Shown piece after piece: positions 36,417-45,456 of a stretch of 64,000 nt of DNA; positions within the stretch are counted from its first letter, which is position 1, and every line of letters starts with the position of its first letter. The DNA comes from Salipiger bermudensis HTCC2601 (GTDB lineage Bacteria > Pseudomonadota > Alphaproteobacteria > Rhodobacterales > Rhodobacteraceae), in contig NZ_DS022276.1 in the NCBI RefSeq assembly GCF_000153725.1, positions 268,644-332,643 on the forward strand. Direction: 5' to 3'. A program made the translations under genes and the position numbers. A model generated the notes under the pieces. The model was not told the DNA's origin. It did no database searches and saw only the letters and a list, made by a program, of their open reading frames with translations.

Positions 36417-36932
36417 ATGTTCCGCGTTCTCGCCACCCTCACCGCCCTGATCCTCGCCCTGCCCGCGCTGGCCGCGCAGGCCTTCAGCTTTGGCAGCATA
36501 GATGGCGGCGATCTCAACCTCGAGAGCTATCGCGGACAGCCGGTGCTGGTGGTCAACACCGCATCGCGCTGCGGCTTCACCCCGCAATACGATGGCCTGC
36601 AAGAGCTCTACGACACCTACCGCGACCGCGGTCTCGTCGTGCTCGCGGTGCCGTCGAACGACTTTCGGCAGGAACTCGGCAGCGAGGCCGAGGTCAAGGA
36701 TTTCTGCGAGCTGAATTTCGACCTCGACCTGCCGATGACCACCATCACTCACGTGACAGGCTCACAGGCGCATCCGTTCTACCGCTGGTTGGCGGATCAG
36801 GGGTTTTCACCGTCCTGGAATTTCAACAAGGCGCTGATTGCTCCCGACGGCAGTTTCGTCGAGGGCTGGGGCGCGACCACGCGCCCCATGTCGGCGGCGA
36901 TCACCTCGCAGGTGGAAACGCTGCTCGAGTGA
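36417..36932 (+). CDS. Exported glutathione-peroxidase-like protein
   Basis: This 171-residue thioredoxin-fold peroxidase has a Sec signal (FRVLATLTALILALPALAA). The peroxidatic Cys52 is in NTASRCGFTPQYDGL, replacing the selenocysteine of animal enzymes, and the WNFNKALI tryptophan region is conserved. The usual Asn-Gln-Phe after the second strand is Asn-Asp-Phe (PSNDFRQELG), so one residue of the classic catalytic set differs. It probably reduces hydroperoxides in the periplasm using a thioredoxin-like donor. ATG 36417 follows AAAGGAG. Confidence 0.87.
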   Translation: MFRVLATLTALILALPALAAQAFSFGSIDGGDLNLESYRGQPVLVVNTASRCGFTPQYDGLQELYDTYRDRGLVVLAVPSNDFRQELGSEAEVKDFCELNFDLDLPMTTITHVTGSQAHPFYRWLADQGFSPSWNFNKALIAPDGSFVEGWGATTRPMSAAITSQVETLLE

Positions 36933-36936
36933 CCGC

Positions 36937-37182
36937 TCAGGCGGTCTCTCGGGTCAGCAGCGCATAGAGCTCGTCCTTGAGCAGGGCGCGCTGCTTGCGC
37001 AGGTCGTTCTCGGCCAGGGTGTCCATCGGCTGCAGAGAGGTCTCGACCCGGTGCACCTCGCGATTGATGTCGTGGTAGCGCTCCGCCAGATGCGCAAAGC
37101 GCTTGTCGGAGGCTTTCAGCTCCGAGATCCGCTCGGCATAGTCGGGAAAGTCGCGGGCGAGGTCGTGCGGGACGTGGGACAT
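36937..37182 (-). CDS. DUF465 (YdcH family) protein
   Basis: This 81-residue helical protein of the YdcH/DUF465 family has ISELKASDKRFAHLAERYHD then DINREVHRVE and LRKQRALLKDELYALL. It is a small predicted coiled-coil hairpin of unknown role. The start at ATG 37182 is preceded by a GGAGGAG-rich leader. It ends four bases from the GPx-like gene, with which it is convergent. Confidence 0.88.
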   Translation of the reverse strand: MSHVPHDLARDFPDYAERISELKASDKRFAHLAERYHDINREVHRVETSLQPMDTLAENDLRKQRALLKDELYALLTRETA

Positions 37183-37321
37183 GCTCTGTCTCCTCCTTCT
37201 TCGGGTCGTCGGCCCGCCCGGGACCGTGGTGGGACCGGCGCGGGAGGACAGGCTGACATGACGGCGGACGCGCCGGCCTTGACCCGGATCAAACCGCCCG
37301 GATTTTCCCGCGTCCGTCTCC

Positions 37322-37990
37322 CTAGCGCTTGGCGCGGCGCCAGCCGGCGGCGCGGGCCTCGGCCTCGGAGCAGAACCAGCGCTCGCCCTTTCCGGTGCTG
37401 ATCCGCGTGGCGCCGTAATGCTCCTGTCCCGGAACGTGGTAGATCCGTTCGCCCTTGCGCGAGATGTTGCCCTTGATCGCGCAGCCCTGCGGCGCGCCGG
37501 CGCTGTTGGCCACCTCTCGGCCCTTGCGGGCATCGGCCCGGAACGCCGCCGGCGCCTGCACGCCGGTGCTGTGCAGTCCAATCTCGCGCACGGCAGCGCG
37601 CTTCTCGTCGAGATCGTAGGCCATCGAATAGCGGCGGTAGGCGAAGGCCAGCCCGTCACGCACCATCTCGCGCCCGATGTCGCGCCCGCCGATCTCGCAG
37701 CGCGCCACCGCACGGCCGTAGCGGTCGGTGTCGAGGGTCTCGCAGCGGGCCTGCCGGCCCTCGTAGCGCGTCCTCACCTCCTGCGACACCCAGGCCCCGC
37801 AGGACCACATCGGCGCGCCCTCACCGCCACACATCTGCTTGACCTCGGGCGCGTCGATGCCGTGCAGCCGCACCCGCGTGCCGCCCACGTCGAGCGTATC
37901 GCCGTCGACCACATGCACCCGGCCCGAAGGTTCGGCCATCGCCGAAGCCCCGGCCAGAACTATGATAAAGCTGAAAAATATCTGTCTCAT
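37322..37990 (-). CDS. Secreted thermonuclease (SNase) family protein
   Basis: This 222-residue protein has a signal peptide (IFFSFIIVLAGASAMA) and a staphylococcal-nuclease OB-fold domain. Calcium- and phosphate-binding positions are visible in HVVDGDTLDVGG, RLHGIDAPE and RYGRAVARC. The C-terminal part (GNISRKGERIYHVPG, then GERWFCSEAEARAAGWRRA) is the excalibur-like tail found in many alphaproteobacterial members. It should degrade DNA or RNA outside the cytosol. Confidence 0.9.
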   Translation of the reverse strand: MRQIFFSFIIVLAGASAMAEPSGRVHVVDGDTLDVGGTRVRLHGIDAPEVKQMCGGEGAPMWSCGAWVSQEVRTRYEGRQARCETLDTDRYGRAVARCEIGGRDIGREMVRDGLAFAYRRYSMAYDLDEKRAAVREIGLHSTGVQAPAAFRADARKGREVANSAGAPQGCAIKGNISRKGERIYHVPGQEHYGATRISTGKGERWFCSEAEARAAGWRRAKR

Positions 37991-38162
37991 CGCGCCGACC
38001 TAGCGGGCGATTCAGGCGAAACTCGGGCAGCGACCTCACACTCCCGAGAGACCGCGGCGGCACAGGCCGATCGCCGCTGCAAGCGCCCCCGGCATCCCGG
38101 CTTGCACCCCCCTGCCCCGGCACGATAAAGCAGGCGACACTGCAATCCGCTTCGGAGCCCGC

Positions 38163-38840
38163 GTGACCCGCTACCTCGCCCCCCTGCTCTTCGGCCTGAT
38201 CGGTGCCGGCATTCTTGTCGGTCTCGGCCTGTGGCAGTTGCAGCGGCTGGACTGGAAACTGGGTGTTCTGGCCGATATCGAGGCCCGCATCGCCGCCGAT
38301 CCCGAGCCGCTGCCGGTGATGGTCTCGCCCACCGAGCAGCGCTACCAGCCGGTGTCGCTGAGCGGCGAGATCCTGCCGGGAGAGGCCCGCGTGCTGGTCA
38401 GCCGCAAGATGATCGGCGCCGGCTACCGCATCGTCTCGCCCTACCGCACCGACGAGGGCCGGCTGATCCTGCTCGACCGCGGCTTCACCACCGACGACAA
38501 CAAGGATGCCACGCGCACCACGGGCTCGGCCGAGGTGCGGGGCAACCTGCACTGGCCCGACGACCGCAATTCCTCGACCCCCGAGAACGACGTCGCCGGC
38601 AATATCTGGTTCGCCCGCGACATCGGTCAGATGGCCGAAGCGTTGCAGACCGAGCCGCTTCTCGTCATCGCCCGGGAGATTTCGCCCGGCGACCCGCAAA
38701 TCGAGCCGCTGCCGGTGGACACCAGCGGCATTCCCAACGATCACCTGCAATATGCCCTGACATGGTTCTCGCTCGCCGTGGTGTGGCTGTTCATGACCGC
38801 CTATTACATCGTGCGGCTGAGAAAGACCGGAGAGACCTGA
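38163..38840 (+). CDS. surf1: SURF1 family cytochrome c oxidase assembly protein
   Basis: This 225-residue inner-membrane protein has two transmembrane helices, one at each end (about 6-24 and 196-216), and a periplasmic domain with RYQPVSLSGEIL and LLDRGFT. SURF1 helps insert haem a into cytochrome aa3 oxidase. The start is GTG 38163. The stop overlaps thrC (TGATG). The same adjacency to thrC and an M16 peptidase is common in Rhodobacterales. Confidence 0.92.
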   Translation: MTRYLAPLLFGLIGAGILVGLGLWQLQRLDWKLGVLADIEARIAADPEPLPVMVSPTEQRYQPVSLSGEILPGEARVLVSRKMIGAGYRIVSPYRTDEGRLILLDRGFTTDDNKDATRTTGSAEVRGNLHWPDDRNSSTPENDVAGNIWFARDIGQMAEALQTEPLLVIAREISPGDPQIEPLPVDTSGIPNDHLQYALTWFSLAVVWLFMTAYYIVRLRKTGET

Positions 38841-40231
38841 TGCGCTACATCTCGACCCGCGGACAGGCGCCCGCGCTGAGTTTCGAAGAAGCCATGCTGT
38901 CGGGCCTCGCCCGCGATGGCGGGCTCTACGTGCCCGAGACCATCCCGACCATGTCTCCGGATGACATCCGCGCGTTGCATGGTCTGAGCTACGAGGAGAC
39001 CGCCTTTCGCGTCATGCGGCCCTTCGTCGGCGACGGCTTCACCGACGAGACCTTCGGCGACCTGATCTCCAAGGCCTACGCGGGCTTCGGCCACAACGCC
39101 CGTGCGCCGATGGTGCAGCTGGCGCCAGGGCATTTCCTCCTCGAGCTGTTCCACGGGCCGACGCTGGCCTTCAAGGACTTCGCGATGCAGCTCATCGGGC
39201 AGCTCTTCGAGGAGGCGCTGACCCGCCGCGGCGAGCGTGTCACCATCGTGGGCGCCACCTCGGGCGATACCGGCTCGGCCGCCATCGAGGCGTTCAAGGG
39301 GCTCGACGCGGTCGACGTGTTCATCCTGTTCCCGCATGGCCGCGTCTCGGAGGTGCAGCGCCGCCAGATGACCACGCCGACCGAGGCCAATGTGCACGCC
39401 CTCGCGCTCGACGGACATTTCGACGACTGCCAGGCTAAGCTCAAGGACATGTTCAACGATTTCGCCTTCCGCGACGAGGTGCGGCTGGCGGGCGTGAACT
39501 CGATCAACTGGGCGCGGGTGCTGGCGCAGGTGGTCTACTACTTCTCTGCCGCCGTCTCGCTCGGCGCGCCCGACCGCAAGGTGAGCTTCACCGTCCCCAC
39601 CGGCAATTTCGGCGATATTTTCGCCGGCTACATCGCCAAGCGCATGGGCCTGCCGATCGACCGGCTGGTGGTCGCCACCAACCAGAACGACATCCTGCAC
39701 CGCTGCCTGTCCTCGGGCGACTACAAGACCTCCGAGGTCTTTCCGTCGATCTCGCCCTCGATGGACATCCAGGTCAGCTCGAACTTCGAGCGCGCGCTGT
39801 TCGATGCCTATGGCCGCGACGGCAGCGCCGTGGCGCAACTGATGGACGAGCTGAAATCCGGCGGCGGCTTCCATGTCAGCCAGGGCGCGCTGCAGGGCCT
39901 GCGCGAGCATTTCGAAAGCGGCCGCGCCTCCGAGGACGAGACGCTGGCGACGATCCGGAAGGCGCATGACAGCATGGGCGAGCTGCTCTGCCCGCACTCC
40001 GCCATCGGCGTGAAGGTGGCCGACGAGCACCGCGACCCGGCGACGCCGATGGTCACGCTGGCCACCGCCCACCCGGCGAAATTCCCCGACGCCGTCGAGC
40101 AGGCCAGCGGCCTTCGTCCGCCCCTGCCCGAGCGGATGGCCGATCTCTTCGACCGGCCCGAGCGCGTCACCCGCGTGGAAAACGATCTTTCCGCCCTCGA
40201 AACCCTGATCCGGGAGCGTATCAACAAGTGA
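38840..40231 (+). CDS. thrC: Threonine synthase
   Basis: ThrC converts O-phosphohomoserine to threonine. It is a 463-residue fold-type II PLP enzyme. The PLP lysine is in PTLAFKDFAMQ and the glycine-rich phosphate loop in GATSGDTGSAA. The N-terminal YISTRGQAPALSFEEAML is typical. The start overlaps the surf1 stop by one base and the stop overlaps the M16 peptidase start, which gives one compact transcription unit. Confidence 0.96.
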   Translation: MRYISTRGQAPALSFEEAMLSGLARDGGLYVPETIPTMSPDDIRALHGLSYEETAFRVMRPFVGDGFTDETFGDLISKAYAGFGHNARAPMVQLAPGHFLLELFHGPTLAFKDFAMQLIGQLFEEALTRRGERVTIVGATSGDTGSAAIEAFKGLDAVDVFILFPHGRVSEVQRRQMTTPTEANVHALALDGHFDDCQAKLKDMFNDFAFRDEVRLAGVNSINWARVLAQVVYYFSAAVSLGAPDRKVSFTVPTGNFGDIFAGYIAKRMGLPIDRLVVATNQNDILHRCLSSGDYKTSEVFPSISPSMDIQVSSNFERALFDAYGRDGSAVAQLMDELKSGGGFHVSQGALQGLREHFESGRASEDETLATIRKAHDSMGELLCPHSAIGVKVADEHRDPATPMVTLATAHPAKFPDAVEQASGLRPPLPERMADLFDRPERVTRVENDLSALETLIRERINK

Positions 40232-41490
40232 CTGTCGAACTGACCACCCTGAAGAACGGCCTGCGCATCGTCAGCGAACGCATGGACGGGCTGCAATCCG
40301 CCTCGATCGGCGTCTGGGTCACCGCCGGTGGCCGCAACGAGCGCATCGAGCAGAACGGCGTGGCGCATTTCCTCGAGCACATGGCCTTCAAGGGCACCAA
40401 GACCCGCTCGGCGCTGCAGATCGCCGAAGCGATCGAGGATGTGGGCGGCTATATCAACGCCTACACCTCGCGCGAGGTCACGGCCTACTATGCCCGCGTG
40501 CTCGAGAACGACACCAAGCTGGCGCTCGACGTGATCGCCGACATCCTGCGCAACCCGGTCTTCGACGAGCGCGAGATCGAGACCGAGCGCCATGTCATCC
40601 TGCAGGAGATCGGCCAGGCGCTCGACACGCCCGACGACGTGATCTTCGACTGGCTGCAGGAGCGCGCCTACCAGAAGCAGCCGCTGGGCCGCACCATCCT
40701 CGGCGAAGAGGCCAACGTGCGCGGCTTCGGCAAGGGCGATCTCGAGACCTTCGTCGACGAGCATTACGGCCCCGAGCAGCTGATCATCTCGGCCGCGGGC
40801 TCGGTCGATCACGAGGCGCTGGTCAGCCAGGCCGAGGCGCTGTTCGGCGACATGGGCTCGCGCAAGGCCGCAGGCCCCGAGACCGCGCGCTTCACCGGTG
40901 GCGAGATCCGCCGCGAGAAGCAGCTCGAGCAGGCGCATTTCGCGCTCGCCTTCGAGGGTCCCGGCTATCGTGATCCCGGTTTCTACACCTCGCAGATCTA
41001 TTCCATCGCGCTTGGCGGCGGCATGTCTTCGCGGCTGTTCCAGGAGATCCGCGAGAAGCGCGGCCTGTGCTACACGATCTTCGCCCAGAGCGGCGCCTAC
41101 GAGGATACCGGGCTGATGACGGTCTACGCCGGCACCAGCGGCGACGAGCTTGCCGATCTCGCCCATCTCACCATCGACGAGATGAAGCGCGCCGCCGAGG
41201 ACATGTCCCCGGAAGAGATCGCCCGCGCCCGCGCCCAGATGAAGGCCGGGCTTCTCATGGGGCTGGAAAGCTCGTCGTCGCGCGCCGAGCGCATGGCGCG
41301 CATGGTGCAGATCTGGGGCAAGGTGCCGCCGATCGAGGACACGGTCGCCAAGATCGACAACGTCACCACGGGCGACGTGCGCCTCTTCGCCGAGCAGATG
41401 GCAGCCTCTGCGCCGGCGGCGCTGGCGCTCTACGGCCCGGTCGGCAAGGCGCCCGACCTCGCCGCGCTGCAGGCACGTCGAGCCGCCTGA
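40228..41490 (+). CDS. M16 family zinc peptidase (processing-peptidase-like)
   Basis: This 420-residue peptidase has the inverted zinc motif HFLEH (about 47-51) and a distal Glu in ETERHVILQEI. The C-terminal inactive half follows as in mitochondrial processing peptidase beta. The start is GTG 40228, overlapping the thrC stop. Family members degrade or process small peptides. The bacterial version in this surf1-thrC context has no established substrate. Confidence 0.93.
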   Translation: MTVELTTLKNGLRIVSERMDGLQSASIGVWVTAGGRNERIEQNGVAHFLEHMAFKGTKTRSALQIAEAIEDVGGYINAYTSREVTAYYARVLENDTKLALDVIADILRNPVFDEREIETERHVILQEIGQALDTPDDVIFDWLQERAYQKQPLGRTILGEEANVRGFGKGDLETFVDEHYGPEQLIISAAGSVDHEALVSQAEALFGDMGSRKAAGPETARFTGGEIRREKQLEQAHFALAFEGPGYRDPGFYTSQIYSIALGGGMSSRLFQEIREKRGLCYTIFAQSGAYEDTGLMTVYAGTSGDELADLAHLTIDEMKRAAEDMSPEEIARARAQMKAGLLMGLESSSSRAERMARMVQIWGKVPPIEDTVAKIDNVTTGDVRLFAEQMAASAPAALALYGPVGKAPDLAALQARRAA

Positions 41491-42074
41491 TGCTCGGGCG
41501 GCGGCGCAGGTTCCGGCTCGACACCGAGCGTCTGGTGCTGCGGCCGCCGCAGCACGGCGACTTCAACGCCTGGGTCTCGCTGCGCGTCGAGAGCCAGGCC
41601 TACCTGACGCCCTGGGAGCCGTCCTGGGCGCAGGATCACCTCACCCGTCGGGCCTTCACCAACCGGGTCTATTGGGCCAACCGCTCGATCGCCGCGGGCA
41701 CCGCGGTGCCATTGTTCCTGTTTCGCCGTGAGGACGAGCAGCTGCTGGGCGCCATCACCCTCGACAACATCCGCCGCGGGCCGGCGCAATCGGGGGTGTT
41801 GGGCTACTGGACCGGTCAGCCCTTCGCCCGCCATGGCTACATGCGCGAGACCATCGCGGCGCTGGTGCACCACGCGTTCGAGCGGCTCGACCTGAGCCGC
41901 ATCGAGGCGGCCTGCCTGCCCGAGAACGTCGCCTCGCGCGGGCTTCTGGAGCGCTCGGGCTTCAAGTACGAGGGCGTGGCGCAGAGCTACCTTCAGATCA
42001 ACGGGCGCTGGCGCACCCATGTGCTCTACGCCGCGCTGCGCGGCGACCGGCGCGGCAAGACGCAGGTGGGCTGA
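41490..42074 (+). CDS. GNAT acetyltransferase, RimJ-like
   Basis: This 194-residue GNAT-fold protein resembles ribosomal-protein-alanine N-acetyltransferases (RimJ/RimL). Visible elements are TERLVLRPPQHGDF, GYWTGQPFARHGYMRETI (acetyl-CoA loop region), LSRIEAACLPENVASRGLL and the GFKYEG turn. Its ATG overlaps the M16 peptidase stop by one base, so it is the last gene of the surf1-thrC chain. Confidence 0.9.
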   Translation: MLGRRRRFRLDTERLVLRPPQHGDFNAWVSLRVESQAYLTPWEPSWAQDHLTRRAFTNRVYWANRSIAAGTAVPLFLFRREDEQLLGAITLDNIRRGPAQSGVLGYWTGQPFARHGYMRETIAALVHHAFERLDLSRIEAACLPENVASRGLLERSGFKYEGVAQSYLQINGRWRTHVLYAALRGDRRGKTQVG

Positions 42075-42205
42075 CCGCGCCCGTCCTGCCCGCGCTTTGG
42101 GCGATCCTGCGTCAGACCGCTGGTGCAGGCTGACCCAACGGAAATGTCAGATGGAAGGGCGGCGTTCCCTGCTAGGCTGGTCTCACGCATCAAGGAGACC
42201 CGCCC

Positions 42206-43033
42206 ATGCTGCGCCATGCGCTCGCCCTCGGACTTGCCCTTTTCGCCACCGCCCCGGCCCTGCAGGCCCAGCAGGCCCGCCAGCCTTCGCATTGCATCGC
42301 CATTGCCGACGCCGCGCCGGGGCTGCAATACCTTCACAAGGCGGCCTGGACCGACCCTGTACCGGAATACTCGGTGCGCATCCGCTACCTGTCACATGCC
42401 AGCTTCCTGATCCAGACCCGCGGCGGGCTCGAGGCGGTCACCGATTACACTGGCTTCATCGGCAACACCGATCTGGTGCCCGACATCGTCACGATGAACC
42501 ACGCGCATTCCTCGCACTGGACGTCGACCCCCGACCCCGCGATCCCGCATGTGCTGCCCGGCTGGGGCCCGTTCGGCGAGGGCATCGAGCATCACCTCGA
42601 CCTTGGCGAGATGCTGGTGCGCAACGTCTCGACCGACATCCGCTCGGCCATGGGCGGCACCGAGGAGCGCGGCAACTCGATCTTCGTCTTCGAGGTCGAG
42701 GGCCTCTGCATCGGTCATCTCGGCCACCTGCATCACGAGCCCAACGATGCGCAATATGCGGCCCTCGGGCGGCTCGACGTGCTGATGGTGCCGGTGGATG
42801 GCGGCTACACCATGGCGCTCGACACGATGATCGACGTGGTCGACCGGGTGAAGAGCTCGATCATTATCCCGATGCACTGGTTCTCGGGCTATTCGCTCAA
42901 TGCCTTCATCGAGGGGGTCTCGGACCGCTTCATGATCGACCGCCGCACGGGCCCGGAGATGGTCGTGAGCCTGCGCGACCTGCCCTCACGCCCGACCGTG
43001 GTGGTGCTGCAACCGATGCCCTTGCGGGAGTAG
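42206..43033 (+). CDS. Exported MBL-fold protein with altered metal motif
   Basis: This 275-residue protein has a Sec signal (LRHALALGLALFATAPALQA) and a metallo-beta-lactamase fold of the UlaG/RomA type. The motif that normally reads HxHxDH is HAHSSH here (His99, His101, Ser103, His104), so the metal-binding or catalytic Asp is replaced by Ser. Later His positions are present in GHLGHLHHEP and PMHWFSGY. It may bind metal differently or have a non-hydrolytic role. The ATG follows AAGGAG. Confidence 0.8.
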   Translation: MLRHALALGLALFATAPALQAQQARQPSHCIAIADAAPGLQYLHKAAWTDPVPEYSVRIRYLSHASFLIQTRGGLEAVTDYTGFIGNTDLVPDIVTMNHAHSSHWTSTPDPAIPHVLPGWGPFGEGIEHHLDLGEMLVRNVSTDIRSAMGGTEERGNSIFVFEVEGLCIGHLGHLHHEPNDAQYAALGRLDVLMVPVDGGYTMALDTMIDVVDRVKSSIIIPMHWFSGYSLNAFIEGVSDRFMIDRRTGPEMVVSLRDLPSRPTVVVLQPMPLRE

Positions 43034-43058
43034 CGGCGCGCCCCCTGACCATGGGGCC

Positions 43059-43081
43059 CAAATCTTTCTGCGAAAGATTTG
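43059..43081. repeat. CAAATCTTTC-TGC-GAAAGATTTG palindrome
   Basis: This perfect 10-bp inverted repeat lies in the 121-bp gap before the flavoprotein gene. A similar AT-rich palindrome with a GATTTTTCG core lies just after that gene (44600). It may be a terminator for the MBL gene or a copy of a dispersed palindrome. Confidence 0.55.
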
Positions 43082-43154
43082 CCCGGCGCCCGACCGGTCC
43101 GCCCCTTGGCTTCGCGCGGAAAATCGGCACAGTCGGCGCCGAAAGGACCCTCCC

Positions 43155-44570
43155 ATGCCGCTTATACCCGCCGACGATACCTTCGCCGAGACCCTCGCAG
43201 CCCGCCTGCCCGAAAACACCCTGCACCGCGCCGAGCCGCGCTATCTCGAGGAGCCGCGCGGCCGCTGGCAAGGCAGCTCGCGCTGGGTCGCCCTGCCGCG
43301 CAGCACCGAGGAGGCGGCCACCATCGTGCGCGCCTGCAACGCAGCGCGCGTGGGCGTGGTACCCTATGGCGGCGGCACCGGGCTGGTGGGTGGCCAGGTG
43401 GCGCAGGACGGTGCCGCGCCGCTGCTCGTCTCGATGGAGCGCATGGCTGCCGTGCGGGCGCTTTACCCTCGGGAGAACGTGCTGATCGCGGAGGCCGGCG
43501 CGGTGCTGGCCGACGTTCAGGCGGCGGCGCTGGCGGAGAACCGGCTTTTCGCCCTGTCGCTGGCCTCGGAGGGCACCGCGCGCATCGGGGGCCTGCTCTC
43601 GACCAACGCCGGCGGGGTGAACGTGCTGCGCTACGGCAATGCCCGCGAGCAGGTGCTGGGGCTCGAGGCAGTGCTGCCCGACGGCACGATCTGGCACGGG
43701 CTCAAGCGGCTGCGCAAGGACAACACCGGCTACGACCTGCGTCACCTGCTGATGGGCGCCGAGGGCACCTTGGGGCTGATCACCGCTGCTGCCCTCAAGC
43801 TCTCGCCGGTGCCCGCCGTTACCGGCACCGCGCTCTTCACCGTCGAGAGCCCCGCCGCGGCGCTCGACCTGCTGGCCATCGCCCGCGACCAGCTTGGCGA
43901 GGGCATCAGCGCCTTCGAACTGATCTCGCGGCAGGGGCTGGACTTCCTGACCGAGAAACTGCCCGACGTGCGCCAGCCCTGGCCCCAGCCGCCGGAGTGG
44001 TGCGTGCTGGTGGAGCTTGGCCTGTCGCGCGGGCTCGACCCCGAGGCCGCGCTCGAGACGCTCTTCGGCACCGCGCTGGAGGCCGGGCTGGTCAGCGACG
44101 GGCTGGTGGCCCAGTCCGAGCAGCAGCGCGCCGAGTTCTGGGCCATCCGGGAGCGCATCCCCGAGGGCAACAAGGCGATCGGCGCAATCTCGTCGCATGA
44201 CATCTCGCTGCCGCTCGGGCTGGTTCCGGAGTTCATCGAGCGCAGCGCGCCGCGGCTGGCCGAGGTGGGCGCCTTCCGGATCAACTGCTTCGGACATCTC
44301 GGCGACGGCAACCTGCATTACAACGTCTTCCCCCTGCCCGGGCGCAGCAAGGAGCAGCACGTCCATCAGCGCGAGGAGATCAAGCGGACGGTGCATGATC
44401 TGGTGCATGAGATGGGCGGCTCGGTCAGCGCCGAGCACGGAATCGGGAGGCTCAAGGTCGACGATCTGGAGCGCTACGGCGATCCCGCGAAACTCGCCGC
44501 GATGCGGGCGATCAAGGCGGCGCTCGACCCCAACGGCATCATGAACCCCGGCGCCGTGCTGAGGGGCTGA
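43155..44570 (+). CDS. FAD-linked oxidoreductase (GlcD / D-2-hydroxyglutarate dehydrogenase-like)
   Basis: This 471-residue flavoprotein of the VAO/PCMH type oxidises a D-2-hydroxyacid. The FAD-binding motif is VPYGGGTGLVGG and the second FAD segment is STNAGGVNVLRYGNAREQVLG, seen in parts. The C-terminal FAD-oxidase domain has CFGHLGDGNLHYNV and SVSAEHGIGRLK, the substrate-binding region shared by D-lactate and D-2-hydroxyglutarate dehydrogenases. The lack of GlcE/GlcF partners beside it argues for a D2HGDH- or D-lactate-type enzyme rather than glycolate oxidase. Confidence 0.87.
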   Translation: MPLIPADDTFAETLAARLPENTLHRAEPRYLEEPRGRWQGSSRWVALPRSTEEAATIVRACNAARVGVVPYGGGTGLVGGQVAQDGAAPLLVSMERMAAVRALYPRENVLIAEAGAVLADVQAAALAENRLFALSLASEGTARIGGLLSTNAGGVNVLRYGNAREQVLGLEAVLPDGTIWHGLKRLRKDNTGYDLRHLLMGAEGTLGLITAAALKLSPVPAVTGTALFTVESPAAALDLLAIARDQLGEGISAFELISRQGLDFLTEKLPDVRQPWPQPPEWCVLVELGLSRGLDPEAALETLFGTALEAGLVSDGLVAQSEQQRAEFWAIRERIPEGNKAIGAISSHDISLPLGLVPEFIERSAPRLAEVGAFRINCFGHLGDGNLHYNVFPLPGRSKEQHVHQREEIKRTVHDLVHEMGGSVSAEHGIGRLKVDDLERYGDPAKLAAMRAIKAALDPNGIMNPGAVLRG

Positions 44571-44599
44571 AGACCGCTTTGGAAAGCTGGGGGCCGCCA

Positions 44600-44623
44600 A
44601 AGATTTTTCGTACGAAAAATCTT
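44600..44623. terminator. AT-rich palindrome between convergent genes
   Basis: AAGATTTTTCG-TA-CGAAAAATCTT is a perfect 24-bp palindrome lying 30 bp after the flavoprotein stop and 9 bp before the end of the lytic transglycosylase on the other strand. It gives hairpins with T-rich 3' arms on both strands and probably serves as a bidirectional terminator. Confidence 0.55.
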
Positions 44624-44631
44624 GTGCCGCG

Positions 44632-45456
44632 TCAGTTGGCGGAGACCCGGAAGACGCAGCCATCCGAGAGCAGTTCAGGGGGCGTCAGGCACAGACCGCG
44701 CGCCACGCTAAACGCTGCCAGCACCTTGGGCACGTAGTCACGGGTCTCGGCATAGGGGGGCACCCCCTCGTGCCTCGGGATCGAGTTCTCGCCGGCATTG
44801 TAGCCCGCCAGCACCATGATCGGGTCGCCGTCGAAAGTCTCCATCAGGAAATCGAGGAAGGCCACGCCGCCCTGTATGTTCTGCGCCGGGTTGAGGGAAT
44901 CCGCGACCCCGAAGCGCGCCGCGGTCGCCGGCATGAGCTGCATCAGCCCCTGCGCGCCGGCCCCGCTCACCGCATCCGCCCGACCGGAGGATTCCACCGC
45001 CATCACCGCCAGCGCCAGTGCCGGCGACACACGGGTCCCCACGGTCGCCTTGAGAAGCTCGACACCCCAGGACGACGCCATGCTCTGCAGATCCTGAAGG
45101 CGCGGCGCGGCCACGCCGTATCCCTGCGGCGGGGTCGACAGCTTGATCAGCGTGGGTTCGAGCCGCCCCGGGCCACTATCGGCCAGTGCCGGCGAGACCG
45201 CATCCCAGAACCAGCCATAGGAGCCTGACCCGCCGGCGCGCCCCGACGACGCCACCACGGCCGCCTCCGGGGCCGGCAGCGGCTTGGGCTTCATCGGGGC
45301 GGGCGCGATCTGAACGGTGATGCGGCGCTTGGCGCCGGCCTTCGGCGGCGTGACCCGCTTGGCGGAGAATTCCGGAAACGGCGCCGGCTGCTCTGCCGGA
45401 ACCGCACCTGCGCTCATCAGGGCCACGAGAACGGTGGCTGTCATCATGCGAAACAT
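44632..45456 (-). CDS. Lytic transglycosylase (SLT domain protein)
   Basis: This 274-residue exported protein has a signal (MFRMMTATVLVALMSAGAV) and a Pro/Ala/Lys-rich linker. The C-terminal soluble-lytic-transglycosylase domain carries the catalytic Glu in VESSGRADAVSGAGAQGLMQ (Glu of VESSG) with LMPATAARFG and VLAGYNAGE. It cuts peptidoglycan glycan strands. Its position, divergent from the tad pilus genes, suggests a role in opening the wall for the pilus, as is common beside secretion systems. This is an inference. Confidence 0.88.
   Translation of the reverse strand: MFRMMTATVLVALMSAGAVPAEQPAPFPEFSAKRVTPPKAGAKRRITVQIAPAPMKPKPLPAPEAAVVASSGRAGGSGSYGWFWDAVSPALADSGPGRLEPTLIKLSTPPQGYGVAAPRLQDLQSMASSWGVELLKATVGTRVSPALALAVMAVESSGRADAVSGAGAQGLMQLMPATAARFGVADSLNPAQNIQGGVAFLDFLMETFDGDPIMVLAGYNAGENSIPRHEGVPPYAETRDYVPKVLAAFSVARGLCLTPPELLSDGCVFRVSAN

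Noticed and set aside
42930-44663. A 577-residue open frame antisense to the flavoprotein gene
   Set aside because: Its composition is that of an antisense shadow, and the plus strand contains intact FAD-binding and C-terminal oxidase motifs.
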